64,000 nt of DNA from Brevundimonas sp. SL130 (GTDB taxonomy: Bacteria > Pseudomonadota > Alphaproteobacteria > Caulobacterales > Caulobacteraceae), in the NCBI RefSeq assembly GCF_026625805.1, contig NZ_CP113064.1:1-64000 (forward strand), read 5' to 3'. The position numbers were made by a program, and so were the translations under genes. Each line of letters starts with the position of its first letter. Position 1 is the stretch's first letter. Shown piece by piece: positions 18,815-27,823 of this stretch. A model generated the notes under the pieces. It made no database searches. It worked only from the letters and a program-made list of their open reading frames with translations, and was not told the origin of the DNA.

Positions 18815-19611
18815 CTGAAAGCCCCCTGATGTCTTAGACACCGCGATCTGCATAGCACCGATCACGATTCATCCTCCAGCGTTTTGCTGCGCTGCACAAA
18901 CAATCTCCAGGAGCGCCGAGTAAAATTCAGTTCAGCACGGCAGCGGCCGGATGGAACGAAGCGCCGTATCCATGATCGCGTCCCCCAGAACGGTTCGGTT
19001 AGAAGCAAACGGGGCAGAGTTTCCGCGATTGCTGATGATCGAGCGCTTTTCGCTGGCCCGCTTGGCGCATTCTGGGCGCCGCATGCGCGGTCCAGGACGT
19101 TATCCAGACCGTTTGGCCGCGCGCAGTGGACACATTTCGATCAGTGCCGGAGCATGGTGCCGAAATCCTAGAGACAGCATGCCCGAAATGGGCCGCAAGG
19201 CCCTCACGAAGCGGGGAGACGGTTGGCCGTAAGCCATGTGGCTCACGTCCTAGAGGCGACGCCCTTCCCTCCTTCGCCCCTCATCGTCGTTCCTTGATGA
19301 GGGGCGTTCAACTTGAGACGTGGTCGCGCCGACACGAACCAGCGGTTCGAAATGAGCCACATTCTCTCGGCCGAAAGGCCGCCCCGAGAGGCGTCGAGCG
19401 CCCTACCGCGTGCCGAATAAACCCAGATCGTTATGCTCGGAGCGCCTGGTCGGCGCGCTCTGTGAAACAGCCCTAAGGCTGGCACACACTACGCACACCT
19501 GCGATTTGCCGTAAGTCGTTGTTTCGCAAAGTGAAACATTCCCCCCTTGGGTGACTCGTCGCACACTTTTTGACTTAAATAATATTTTCAATAATTTAGG
19601 CTGGGTGACTA
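18815..19611. other. Intergenic region between rfbC and the IS pile
   Basis: About 800 bp without a gene I can support. It should hold the promoter of the rfb operon near its left end. A perfect 11-bp stem (CGCCCCTCATC with GATGAGGGGCG) lies at 19275-19306. It could be a terminator, but the bases after it (TTCAACTT) are a poor T-tract. The last 50 bp before the IS630 are AT-rich. Small open frames on both strands lack family signatures. Confidence 0.5.
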
Positions 19612-20653
19612 GAGCATGGCTCGCTTTGACGGAATCGGGATTCCCAAGTTTGCGGTGATCTGATTCAACATTCGTGCTGGATGGGAGGCCAGCCCGGATG
19701 ACGGCTCCTTATTCGATGGATCTTCGTGAGCGAGCGTTGGCGCGTAAGGCGGAGGGCGAGACACACCGGGAGATCGCGGCGGCGCTTCGGATCAGTCCGT
19801 CTTGCGTGTCCAAGTGGACGAAGCGAGTTGGAGAGACAGGTTCGGTGGCGCCGGGCCAGGTCGGCGGCCACAAGCCTCGCACGCTATCAGGAGACTGCGC
19901 CGAATGGCTGCGCACCCGCATCGCCTCAGGGCCGTTCACGCTCAGAGGACTGACGGCCGAACTTGCCGCGCGCGGGATCAAGACCGGCCCGCGAGCGGTG
20001 TGGGTGTTCGTGCACGCTGAAGGACTGAGCTTCAAAAAAAACACTGCTGCCTGAGGAGCAGGCCCGGCCTGACGTCGCGCGCCGCCGCGCACGCTGGAAG
20101 GCGCATCAGGGGCGGATCGACCCGTCGCGACTGGTGTTCCTGGATGAGACCTGGGTCAAGACCAACATGGCGCCCTTGCGCGGCTGGGGGCCGAGGGGGC
20201 GACGCTTGAAGGGCCACTCGCCCTTCGGTCACTGGAAAACCCTGACCTTCATCGCCGCCCTGCGCCATGACCGGATCGACGCGCCCTGGGTTATCGATGG
20301 TCCGATCAACGGCGCGATCTTCCTCGTCTACATCGAGAAAATACTGGCGCCGACCCTGTCGCCTGGCGACGTCGTCGTCCTCGACAACCTCGGCAGTCAC
20401 AAGGGCAAGGCCGCCCGCGCCGCTGTCAGGGCCAAGGGCGCACACATGATCTTCCTGCCCCCTTACTCCCCCGACCTGAACCCCATCGAACAGGTCTTCG
20501 CCAAGCTCAAACACCTCATGCGCAACGCCCAGCCCAGAACCTTTGAAGCCACATGGCGAAAGGCCGGAGAGATCATCAATCTCTTCAGCCCCGCCGAATG
20601 TGCGAACTACCTCGTCAACTCAGGATACGGTTCCGTGTGAAGGAAGCACGCTC
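19612..20653 (+). mobile_element. IS630-family insertion sequence, first copy
   Basis: The element begins GAGCATGGCTCG and ends with the complement of GAGCGTGCTTCC, and is flanked on both sides by TA (19610-19611 and 20654-20655), the IS630/Tc1 target. Joining the flanks restores the palindrome GTGACTAGTCAC, so the insertion hit the centre of a symmetric site. It holds one transposase in two frames. Confidence 0.88.
19698..20640 (+). CDS. IS630-family transposase, two overlapping frames
   Basis: The first frame (ATG 19698 to TGA 20054) has the helix-turn-helix DNA-binding part (SMDLRERALARK, ISPSCVSKWTKR). The second frame, up to 20640, has the DDE catalytic part: FLDETWVKTNMAPLRGWG, VVVLDNLGSHKG, and [18 protein letters not shown] with the final Glu. 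The frames meet at a run of eight A near 20034-20041, where a shift to the +1 frame continues the protein (KKTLLPEEQARPD). IS630 members often make the fused product by programmed slippage at such a run, so this copy may be functional. Confidence 0.85.
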
Positions 20654-20717
20654 TAGTCACACGCTCTTGGACAGTCCCCAAAAAAACTGACTGTGAACTT
20701 CTCGAATTTCCCCCACC

Positions 20718-22024
20718 TGACGTGACCCCCGTTTCTCATCCAGCGATAACGAGAGTCCTTTGGTGATCTGAACTGGGGTTTGTGGTGTTGGCAAGAGGCC
20801 GGTCAGCGCAGCCTCCAACCCGCGCAGCGGACCGGCCGATCTGTCCGTTGAGCGCATCTGCGTAAGCCTGCGGCGTAAGCCTGCGGCGTCAGCCATCCCA
20901 GCTTCGAGTGCGGCCGGGTTTCGTTGTAGTCGCGCCGCCAAGTTTCGAGCACCGAACGGGCGTGCGATAGTGATCGGAACAGCGTTTCGTTCAGCAGTTC
21001 GTCACGCAGGCGGCCGTTGAAGCTCTCGTTGAAGCCGTTCTGCTGAGGCTTGCCTGGCGCGATGTAATGCCAGCCGACGCCGGCCTCGTCCGCCCAGGCC
21101 AGAATGGCGTTGGACGTATATTCCGTGCCGTTGTGGCTGCGCCGACCTTCGGTTCGCTGGTGATCGTGTCCGGGCGTCCCCGCCGCAGGATGATGGCGTC
21201 CAACTCGCGCGCCACCCGTCGCCCTGACAGCGAGGTGTCGGCGACGAGCCCGAGGCATTCGCGGGTGCAGTTGTCGATCACCGTCAGGATGCGGAAGCGC
21301 CGCCCATCGGTCATCTGATCGGAGACGAAGTCCAGCGACCAGCGCTGGTTGGCGACCAGGGGAATCTCCAGTGGACGCCGGGCGCCCATGGCGCGTTTGC
21401 GCCCGCCGCGCCGGCGCACCGTCAGCTTCTCCTCGCGATAGATCCGCTGGACCCGCTTCTTGTTGACCGCATGCCCCTCGCGCCGAAGCAGGACGTGCAG
21501 GCGACGATAACCGAACCGCCGACGCTCCTGAGCCAGAGCCTTCAGCCGATCGCGCAGGACGCCGTCGTCGTCCGGGCGTGTCGCCTGGTAGCGCACGCTC
21601 GTCCGATCCACGCCCAGCACCCGGCAGGCCCGCCGCTCGCTCATCTCGTAGGCCGACTGCAGGTGCGCCGCCGCCTCTCGATGCGCAGCGGGCGTCACCA
21701 CTTTTTCCCAGCAGATCCTTCAGCGCGACGTTGTCCAGCATCGAGTCCGCCAGCATACGCTTCAGCTTGGCGTTCTCCTCTTCCAGCGCCTTCAGACGCC
21801 GGGCCTCCGACACGTCCATGCCGCCATACTTGGCTTTCCACTTGTAGAAGGTCGGCGAGCTCAGCCCGTGCTTCCTGCACAGATCCGCCACCGGAACACC
21901 GGCCTCCTGCTCGCGCAGGATCCCGATGATCTGTTCTTCCGTGAACCGTGATCTCTTCATTCTGTCCGTCCTCTCGAGGGGCGGACTCTAGCTATTCCTG
22001 GAGGAGTTTCAGGGGGTCACGTCA
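20718..22024 (-). mobile_element. IS3-family insertion sequence (degraded)
   Basis: The ends carry the inverted repeat TGACGTGACCCCC (20718-20730, complement at 22012-22024). It sits between the first IS630 and an IS5-family stub, which it truncates. No clear target duplication is visible. Its transposase is disrupted in at least two places. Confidence 0.85.
20803..21960 (-). pseudogene. IS3-family transposase (OrfA/OrfB), disrupted
   Basis: OrfA starts at 21960 with the helix-turn-helix FTEEQIIGILREQEAGV and a leucine-zipper-like tail ending LKDLLGK. OrfB begins near 21701 (VTPAAHREAAAHLQSAYEMS) in the -1 frame and has the first Asp in NQRWSLDFVSDQM. After DTITS an insertion of about 20 bases near 21130-21150 shifts the frame. 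The catalytic SDNG motif reads SHNG on the far side, and the protein resumes as GTEYTSNAILAWADEAG to the final Glu region (FNESFNGRLRDELLNE). The frameshift and loss of the second Asp make it inactive. A 13-base tandem duplication also marks the C-terminal end near 20865-20890. Confidence 0.85.
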
Positions 22025-22376
22025 CCGCCCAGAGGCCCCGGCCGGTCGTCGCCTGCTGGTGAGCTCGCACCAGGGTCGAGTCCAACATCAGATACTGGTT
22101 GTCCCGATCCTCGACGAGATCGGCGAAGACCTTCTCCCACACCCCCGCCGCCGCCCATCGGCTGAAGCGTTTGTGCGCCGTCTTCCATTTGCCGTAGCGC
22201 TCAGGGAGGTCCTGCCAGTGGGCGCCGGACCGCAGCACCCAGAGCACCCAGAGCACCCCGTTCACGAACAGCCGGTTGTCGGACCCCGTCCGACCGGGAT
22301 CCGACGCCTTGCCCGGCAGCAAAGGCGCGATCCGGGACCACTGCGCCTCATCCAGTTCGTAACGCTTCACGCCCAT
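22025..22376 (-). pseudogene. IS5-family (IS427-type) OrfA fragment
   Basis: ATG 22376 starts MGVKRYELDEAQWSRIAPLL, followed by LFVNGVLWVLWVLRSGAHWQ and FADLVEDRDNQYLMLDSTLVRAHQ, the N-terminal orf of IS427-group elements. It stops at the end of the IS3 element and the orfB half is absent on the far side, so this is a truncated remnant. A 9-base in-frame duplication repeats WVL. Confidence 0.8.
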
Positions 22377-22451
22377 CACAGACCTCCGCCAAAGCGGAGA
22401 CCTATGAATCACGCATCAGGCAGCGTGTGAATCCCTGAATGTCGATTGGAC

Positions 22452-23417
22452 CTAGGTGTTTGGTCCCAGGCTTTGATGGATCGGATTGATCCTGAATCGG
22501 TCGGGCTCTTTTGTCCAGATTTTGCAGATGAACTCGAAGGGCGTGAGGCCCTTGAGGGTCTTGAGGCGTCGGCCGTAGTTGTAGGCGTCGATGAAGAGGT
22601 TGAGGTGGGCTTCGAGTTGCTGGTGGCTGTCGTAGTGGTAGCGTTTGACGGTGGCTTCCTTGATGGTCCGGTTCATCCGTTCGACCTGACCGTTGGTCCA
22701 GGGATGCTTCACTTTCGTGAGCCGGTGCTCGATGCCGTGTTCTTGGCAGCGCATGTCGAACATGTGCGTCATGAAGCGTGCGGTCGGACCTTCAGCGTAG
22801 CGCGGCGGGAAGGTGAACTGGATGCCGTTGTCGGTCAGCACCGTGTGGATCTTGTACGGGATCGCCTCGATCACCCTTTCCAGGAATGCGGACGCCGAAG
22901 TTCTCCCGGTCTTGCTGACCAGTTGAACGACGGTGAATTTGCTCGTGCGATCAATGGCGACATAGAGGTAGAGCTTGCCTTCGGCGGTTTGCACCTCGGC
23001 AATGTCGATGTGGACGTAGCCGATCGGATAGGCCTTGAACTTCTTCTTGGCGGGCGTGTCGCCCTCCACTTCCGGCAGCCTGGATATGCCGTGACGGGCC
23101 AGGCAGCGATGCAGTGAAGACCGTGTCAGATGCGGGATCGTGGCCTGCAATGCATAGAGGCAGTCGTCCAGCGGCAGCAGCGTATGCCGGCGAAAGGCGA
23201 CGATGATCGCCTCGTCCTCGAGCGACAGCACGGTCGATCTGGGCGCGGTCGGCCCCGTCGGCAAGTCGGCGACCGAGGTCCGATTCTTCCACTTGGCGAC
23301 GGTCTTCTGGTTGATCCCATGGCGCTTGGCCAGAGCCCTCAGGCTCTCTTGACTATGCTGTATCGCTCGACGGACTGCCTCTGTCGTGCGGGCGCTTGCG
23401 TGGAGTACCTGGCCCAT
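22452..23417 (-). CDS. IS481-family transposase
   Basis: About 321 residues and full length. The N-terminal helix-turn-helix (LRALAKRHGINQKTVAKWK) is followed by an integrase core with HIDIAEVQTAEGKLYLYVAI, TVLTDNGIQF and GQVERMNRTIKEATVKRYHY, giving Asp, Asp and Glu. I start at ATG 23417, which has GGAAGG a few bases upstream; an in-frame ATG at 23432 lacks one. The stop codon falls in the CCTAGG flank just outside the inverted repeat. Confidence 0.92.
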   Translation of the reverse strand: MGQVLHASARTTEAVRRAIQHSQESLRALAKRHGINQKTVAKWKNRTSVADLPTGPTAPRSTVLSLEDEAIIVAFRRHTLLPLDDCLYALQATIPHLTRSSLHRCLARHGISRLPEVEGDTPAKKKFKAYPIGYVHIDIAEVQTAEGKLYLYVAIDRTSKFTVVQLVSKTGRTSASAFLERVIEAIPYKIHTVLTDNGIQFTFPPRYAEGPTARFMTHMFDMRCQEHGIEHRLTKVKHPWTNGQVERMNRTIKEATVKRYHYDSHQQLEAHLNLFIDAYNYGRRLKTLKGLTPFEFICKIWTKEPDRFRINPIHQSLGPNT

Positions 23418-23473
23418 AGCGCTTCCTTCCATCCAGCGGAAAAGATTGCACCATCAAAGCCTGGGACCAAACA
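22457..23473 (-). mobile_element. IS481-family insertion sequence
   Basis: It is bounded by perfect 22-bp inverted repeats (22457-22478, beginning TGTTTGGTCCCAGG, and 23452-23473). Both flanks contain CCTAGG, which may be target duplication or part of the end. The right end lies 9 bp before the excisionase-like gene. Confidence 0.88.
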
Positions 23474-23482
23474 ACCCTAGGG

Positions 23483-23752
23483 ATGCCCAAACCTCGATTT
23501 GAACTGCCCGCGAACATTACCCGCCGCGGCCTCACCCTGGCTCAGGCGGCGGAGTTGGCTGGCCTCAGCGAAGGTCGTTTCGCCGTGGCCCGCGCCAAAG
23601 GCGAATACCCCAAGCCCACCCTCCCCGGCGGCCGGATAGACCGCGTCCTGCTGGAAAAGACGATGGACCGGTTGAGCGGCATCGTCTCCGCTGAGGAAGA
23701 ACAGGACCCCCTGGCCGCCTGGGAGCGCAAGCGCCATGCGCGTCAAGCTTAA
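23483..23752 (+). CDS. Excisionase-like small DNA-binding protein
   Basis: An 89-residue protein of the pattern FELPANITRRGLTLAQAAEL then GGRIDR, as in the small helix-turn-helix proteins found directly before site-specific integrases (excisionase or directionality factor). It overlaps the integrase start by 17 bp. The IS481 right end is only 9 bp before its ATG, so its native promoter and perhaps its first codons have been displaced. The role is inferred from position and the short winged-helix-like motif. Confidence 0.65.
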   Translation: MPKPRFELPANITRRGLTLAQAAELAGLSEGRFAVARAKGEYPKPTLPGGRIDRVLLEKTMDRLSGIVSAEEEQDPLAAWERKRHARQA

Positions 23753-24773
23753 GGGCGTCAACACCGTCAAGAAGCGGCTCAGCGATGGCAGCGTCGCCCG
23801 CTATCATTATTTCCGCGCCACCGGCGCCAAGCTGGAGGGCGAGCCGGGGACGCCGGAGTTTCTGGCCTCCTATGCACGGGCCGAACAGCAGATTCGCGAC
23901 GGCAACACGCGCGGCTTCATTGCCGGCCTGGTGCGCGACTACATGAGGTCGCCGGAGTTTCGCACCCAGCTCGCGCAGACCACCCAGCGAGAATACAAGC
24001 GCAAGCTCTGGGCCATCGAGGAAGAGTTCGGCGACATGCCGGTCGCGGCGCTGAACAATCCCCGCGTCCGCGCGCCCTTCATGGAATGGCGCAACCGGGT
24101 CGCCGAGGAGTCGGGTCTGCGTGAGGCGGACTACCGCCTGTCCGTCACGTCCGCGATGTTGAGCTGGGCCGTGCAAAACGGCCAGATCGACATGAACTAC
24201 ATCAAGGGCTTCAAGCGCCTCTACCGCTCGGACCGGGCGGATGTGATCTGGCAAGCCGCCGACATAGAGGCCTTCATGGCGAACGCGCCGCTGGAGATGC
24301 AACGCGCCCTGATCCTGGCCCTCCACACCGGCCTCCGGCAGGGCGACATCCTGAAACTGTGCTGGACCAATTACGACGGCGAGAGCCTGACGCTTAGCAT
24401 CGGCAAGAACGGACGCGGCGGCGTCAAAGCGCGCCCGGTCGCCATTCCCTGCACCCAGTCCCTGCGGACCATGCTGGACGGGATGGAGCGCACCCAGGCG
24501 GTAATCCTGACGACGACGACGGGCCGCCCCTACACCAAGCGCCATTTCGGGAGCCAGTGGCGGCAAGCGATGAAGGCGGCGGGGATGGAGGGTTCGCCGC
24601 TGCACTTCCATGACCTGCGCGGCACGGCGATCACCATGCTGGCCGAGGCCGGGTGCAGCATCCCCCAGATCGTCTCCATCGCCCGCTTCGAGAACGCCTC
24701 GGCAACCAATTCTGCAAACCGGCTGCAAACCGCCGCGCCAAAACGCGCCAGCGGCCATTCACCCCAAGGATGA
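23736..24773 (+). CDS. Tyrosine recombinase / integrase lacking its C-terminal catalytic box
   Basis: A 345-residue phage-type integrase. The SAM-like N-terminal core-binding domain (TTQREYKRKLWAIEEEFGD) is followed by the catalytic domain with the first Arg in LALHTGLRQGDILKL and the HDLRG box (FHDLRGTAITMLAEAG). In intact relatives, IPQIVSI is followed by a GH box and, about 30 residues later, the nucleophilic Tyr. Here it goes directly to ARFENASATNSANRL, with no GH and no Tyr after IVSI. I infer an in-frame deletion, so the enzyme is probably dead and the element is fixed. It points at the 3' end of tRNA-Arg 27 bp away. Confidence 0.88.
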   Translation: MRVKLKGVNTVKKRLSDGSVARYHYFRATGAKLEGEPGTPEFLASYARAEQQIRDGNTRGFIAGLVRDYMRSPEFRTQLAQTTQREYKRKLWAIEEEFGDMPVAALNNPRVRAPFMEWRNRVAEESGLREADYRLSVTSAMLSWAVQNGQIDMNYIKGFKRLYRSDRADVIWQAADIEAFMANAPLEMQRALILALHTGLRQGDILKLCWTNYDGESLTLSIGKNGRGGVKARPVAIPCTQSLRTMLDGMERTQAVILTTTTGRPYTKRHFGSQWRQAMKAAGMEGSPLHFHDLRGTAITMLAEAGCSIPQIVSIARFENASATNSANRLQTAAPKRASGHSPQG

Positions 24774-24799
24774 ACCGTAATGATTTCAATGAGAAGAGA

Positions 24800-24876
24800 T
24801 GGCGCACCCGGAGCGATTCGAACGCCCGACCCCCAGATTCGTAGTCTGGTGCTCTATCCAGCTGAGCTACGGGTGC
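24800..24876 (-). tRNA. tRNA-Arg(ACG)
   Basis: The minus strand folds as a full cloverleaf. The acceptor stem pairs GCACCCG with CGGGTGC, the D-arm is GCTCAGCTGGATAGAGC, the anticodon stem CCAGA/TCTGG carries the loop CTACGAA (anticodon ACG), and the T-loop is TTCGAAT. A G discriminator and an encoded CCA end at 24800. The 3' end faces the integrase, a classic attachment site for genomic islands. Confidence 0.95.
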
Positions 24877-25023
24877 GGCTGCCTTGCGGCGAGGGCGGGT
24901 CTTTAGCTGTAGAAATCGGCGGGCGCAAGCGGGGGAGTGCAGTTTATGCGCGGCGGGCGGTTGGCGCGGGGGCCGGGAGGGCCTAGGTCGGGAGGCGACG
25001 CCCTCCCTCGTCCGGACCACGCC

Positions 25024-26763
25024 ATGTATTTTCCACGCCGTCGCCTCGCCGCCCTGCTCATTCCGGTCCTGATCGCCGGGTGCCAGACCGGCTCCTTATC
25101 GGGGCGAAGCGGGGCAGAGGCGATCCCGCGAACTCAGACACAGGCGGCGGCCCCTGCGCGCGGGCCCTTCGTGGCGGCGGCCAATCCGCTGGCGGTCGAG
25201 GCGGGGATGAAGGTGCTGCGGCGCGGTGGCTCGGCGGTGGATGCGGCGGTCGCCGTGCAGGCGGTGCTGGGCCTGGTGGAGCCGCAGTCGTCGGGCCTGG
25301 GCGGCGGGGCCTTCCTGATGAGCTATGAGGCGGCCACGGGGCATGTGACGGCCTATGACGGCCGCGAGACGGCGCCGGCCTCGGCCACGCCGGAGCTGTT
25401 TTACGAGAACGGCAAGCCGTTGAGCTTCGTCGACGCCCTGCTGTCGGGACGGTCGACCGGGGCGCCGGGCGCGGTGGCCATGCTGGCCATGGCGCAGAAG
25501 GATCACGGCAAACTGGCGTGGCGTGATCTGTTCGGCGAGGCCGAGCGGCTGGCGCGGGACGGTTTCGAGGTCAGCCCGCGCCTGGCCGGCATGATCAACG
25601 GCCCCGTGCCCCAGACCCGCAGCCGCTGGGCCCAGGCCTATTTCACCCGGCCGGACGGCGGGCGCTATCAGGCCGGCGACGTCCTGAAGAACCCAGCCTA
25701 CGCCCGGACAGTGGCGGCCCTGGCCGACGAAGGCCCCGGCCTATTCTACGGCGGTCGTATCGGTGACGAGATCGCCCGGACAGTGGCCGAGGGGCCGCGT
25801 CCCGGCGGCCTGACGACGGCGGACATCGCCGCCTATCGGCCCTTGCGCCGCGACGCCCTGTGCCGACCCTATAGGATCTATGTCGTCTGCGTGCCCCCGC
25901 CGCCGTCCAGCGGCGTGGCCCTGTTGCAGTTTCTGGAGATGGCCGAACAGACCCCGGACCTTCAGAAGGGGCCCGACAGCCCGGCGGCCTGGGTTGCCTT
26001 CGGCCGGTTGCAGCGTCTGATGTACGCCGATCGGGACCGCTATGTCGGGGATGCGGACTTTGTCGGGGTGCCGGTCGCCGGCCTGCTGGATCCGGACTAT
26101 GTCGCGTCGCGAGCGGCCCTGGCGGCGAGCCTGAACGGTCCTGCGACGGCCGGCGCGCCCACGGGCTCGCCCCCGCGCGGCGAGGACCAGACGGCCGAGC
26201 CGGGCGGCACCTCGCACATGGTCATCATCGACGCCGAGGGGAACGCCGTCAGCATGACGACCACGGTCGAGAGCATTTTCGGCAACGGCCGGATGGTCGA
26301 GGGCTTCTTCCTGAACAACCAGCTGACCGACTTCTCCTTCACGCCGCTGGAGGACGGCCATCCGGCGGCCAATGCGGTGGCGGCGGGCAAGCGGCCACGC
26401 TCGTCGATGACGCCGGTGCTGATCCTGGATCGTGAGGGGCGTCTGGTGGGCGCCATCGGCTCGCCGGGCGGGTCCAGCATCCTGGCCTATGTGGCCAAGG
26501 CCCTGGTCGGGATCATCGATTGGGATCTGCCGGTGCAGACGGCGATCGCCCTGCCCAATCTGGTGGTGCGCGGCGATATGGTGGGGGCGGACACCGCCCG
26601 GATCGCACCGGACATCAGCCAAGCCCTGGCGAGCGCCGGGATCGGCCTGCGGCCCAATGCGACCGAGACCTCGGGCCTGCACGGGGCGATGTGGCGCGAC
26701 GGTCGGTGGGACGGCGGCGCGGATCCAAGGCGAGAGGGCGTGGCGGTGTCGGAGGTTCAATGA
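25024..26763 (+). CDS. ggt: Gamma-glutamyltransferase (lipoprotein form)
   Basis: It cleaves gamma-glutamyl bonds, as in glutathione, in the periplasm. About 579 residues from ATG 25024. The N terminus is basic, then hydrophobic, and ends LIAGC, a lipoprotein signal. The precursor self-cleaves before the catalytic Thr in PGGTSHMVII near residue 395, and the small subunit shows SMTTTVESIFG and the RPRSSMTP/GSPGGSSI substrate motifs. An upstream in-frame start at 24937 would place a proline-rich stretch before the signal and is unlikely. It converges with the next gene. Confidence 0.94.
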   Translation: MYFPRRRLAALLIPVLIAGCQTGSLSGRSGAEAIPRTQTQAAAPARGPFVAAANPLAVEAGMKVLRRGGSAVDAAVAVQAVLGLVEPQSSGLGGGAFLMSYEAATGHVTAYDGRETAPASATPELFYENGKPLSFVDALLSGRSTGAPGAVAMLAMAQKDHGKLAWRDLFGEAERLARDGFEVSPRLAGMINGPVPQTRSRWAQAYFTRPDGGRYQAGDVLKNPAYARTVAALADEGPGLFYGGRIGDEIARTVAEGPRPGGLTTADIAAYRPLRRDALCRPYRIYVVCVPPPPSSGVALLQFLEMAEQTPDLQKGPDSPAAWVAFGRLQRLMYADRDRYVGDADFVGVPVAGLLDPDYVASRAALAASLNGPATAGAPTGSPPRGEDQTAEPGGTSHMVIIDAEGNAVSMTTTVESIFGNGRMVEGFFLNNQLTDFSFTPLEDGHPAANAVAAGKRPRSSMTPVLILDREGRLVGAIGSPGGSSILAYVAKALVGIIDWDLPVQTAIALPNLVVRGDMVGADTARIAPDISQALASAGIGLRPNATETSGLHGAMWRDGRWDGGADPRREGVAVSEVQ

Positions 26764-26787
26764 CGGCCGGCGCCGCGGCCATGCGGA

Positions 26788-27651
26788 TCAGCGGCGGGGT
26801 TTGATCGACAGCTGGAAGGCGATCAGGCCTTCATCCACGTCGGTGTCCAGGCCGTTCATGCCGCGCAGGCCCTTGCCGGCGTCGATCTCGCGATAGACCA
26901 GACCGACCGAGGTCTGGACGTCGCCCCGGCGATAGGCCACGCCGACCGAGGCGTCGCCGAGGAAGCCGCCGCGATCCTGGGTATAGCCGGAGCGGGCGTA
27001 GTCGCCGTCGCGGGTGCGGGCGAAATTATAGCCCACCGCCCGACCGGAACCGGCGGCGTACAGATACCACCGGGGGCGTTCGCCGAAGCGCGCGCCGCCG
27101 TCAGGCGCGAGACGATCCAGGCCCTCGCCGATCTTCAGCGTGGCGCCGGCCTCGGCCGATCCACCGTCGCTGCCGACGCCGAAGCCGGCGTGCGGGGTCA
27201 GGCTGACTTCCAGGCCGGACGCGGTATGCCTCACCGCACCGCGGAAGCCGCGAACATAGCGGAAATCATAACCCTCGGCCTCCAGCTCGGCCCGGTCGAC
27301 CGGCGTGACCGGCAGGGGCGAGCCGTCGGCGCGACGCAGCCGCCCGGCGGTTTCCAGAGTGACACGATCGGTAAAGGCGTTGCGGTCGATCCAGATGTCG
27401 TTGCGGCTGGTGGCGGCCAAACCCTGGGTCTCAGCCGGCCGCAGGGGCGCGCTGATTTCGATTTCGGATCCAAACCGGGCGTCGGGAGCGACGCGGAAAC
27501 CACCCGGCTCATTGAGGCGCGCGGTCAAAGTCTGAGGTGTTTCAGGGGCTTCGTCGAAGGCGTTCGGCACCGTCGCCTGGGCGCGCGCGTCGGCGACGCC
27601 GGCTGTCGCCAGGACGATCCCTACTCCAACGCTCCACACCACAACACGCAT
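26788..27651 (-). CDS. LpxR-like lipid A-modifying outer-membrane protein (DUF2219)
   Basis: A 287-residue secreted protein: signal peptide VVWSVGVGIVLATAGVADARA, then alternating strands as in a beta-barrel. LTPHAGFGVGSDGGSAEAG, RPRWYLYAAGSGRAVGYN, DRGGFLGDASVGVAYRRGD and a C-terminal strand resemble the LpxR family, whose enzymes remove the 3'-acyloxyacyl chain of lipid A. The match is from memory of the family and enzymatic activity is not shown. Start ATG 27651 has GGGAGA upstream; the frame stays open to 27756, but that extension is not signal-like. Confidence 0.65.
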   Translation of the reverse strand: MRVVVWSVGVGIVLATAGVADARAQATVPNAFDEAPETPQTLTARLNEPGGFRVAPDARFGSEIEISAPLRPAETQGLAATSRNDIWIDRNAFTDRVTLETAGRLRRADGSPLPVTPVDRAELEAEGYDFRYVRGFRGAVRHTASGLEVSLTPHAGFGVGSDGGSAEAGATLKIGEGLDRLAPDGGARFGERPRWYLYAAGSGRAVGYNFARTRDGDYARSGYTQDRGGFLGDASVGVAYRRGDVQTSVGLVYREIDAGKGLRGMNGLDTDVDEGLIAFQLSIKPRR

Positions 27652-27776
27652 TCGGTCTCCCACCGTCCGCTGATCTCCAGCTTGCACCAGGTACAACCAG
27701 ACTCCAACAGACATTTTCACGACACTGTTTCGTCCCTTTTGAAACGACGGCGCCACGCGGGGGTTCCAGACGTGAA

Positions 27777-27803
27777 AAAGGGCCCCGCTGAGCGGAGCCC
27801 TTT
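27777..27803 (-). terminator. Intrinsic terminator of nrdA
   Basis: The stem AAAGGGC/GCCCTTT is extended by CCGCT/AGCGG. Read on the minus strand it ends in a T-run, 20 bp after the nrdA stop. Confidence 0.75.
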
Positions 27804-27823
27804 AAGGTCTGACATCCGACCGC

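Noticed and set aside
18884..19476. Small plus-strand proteins upstream of the IS630
   Set aside because: Three overlapping frames of similar length with no motifs; none stands out.
1..24800. A second copy of the tRNA-Arg 3' end as the far attachment site
   Set aside because: I did not see one in the window by eye. It may lie further left or be lost; a string search is needed to decide.
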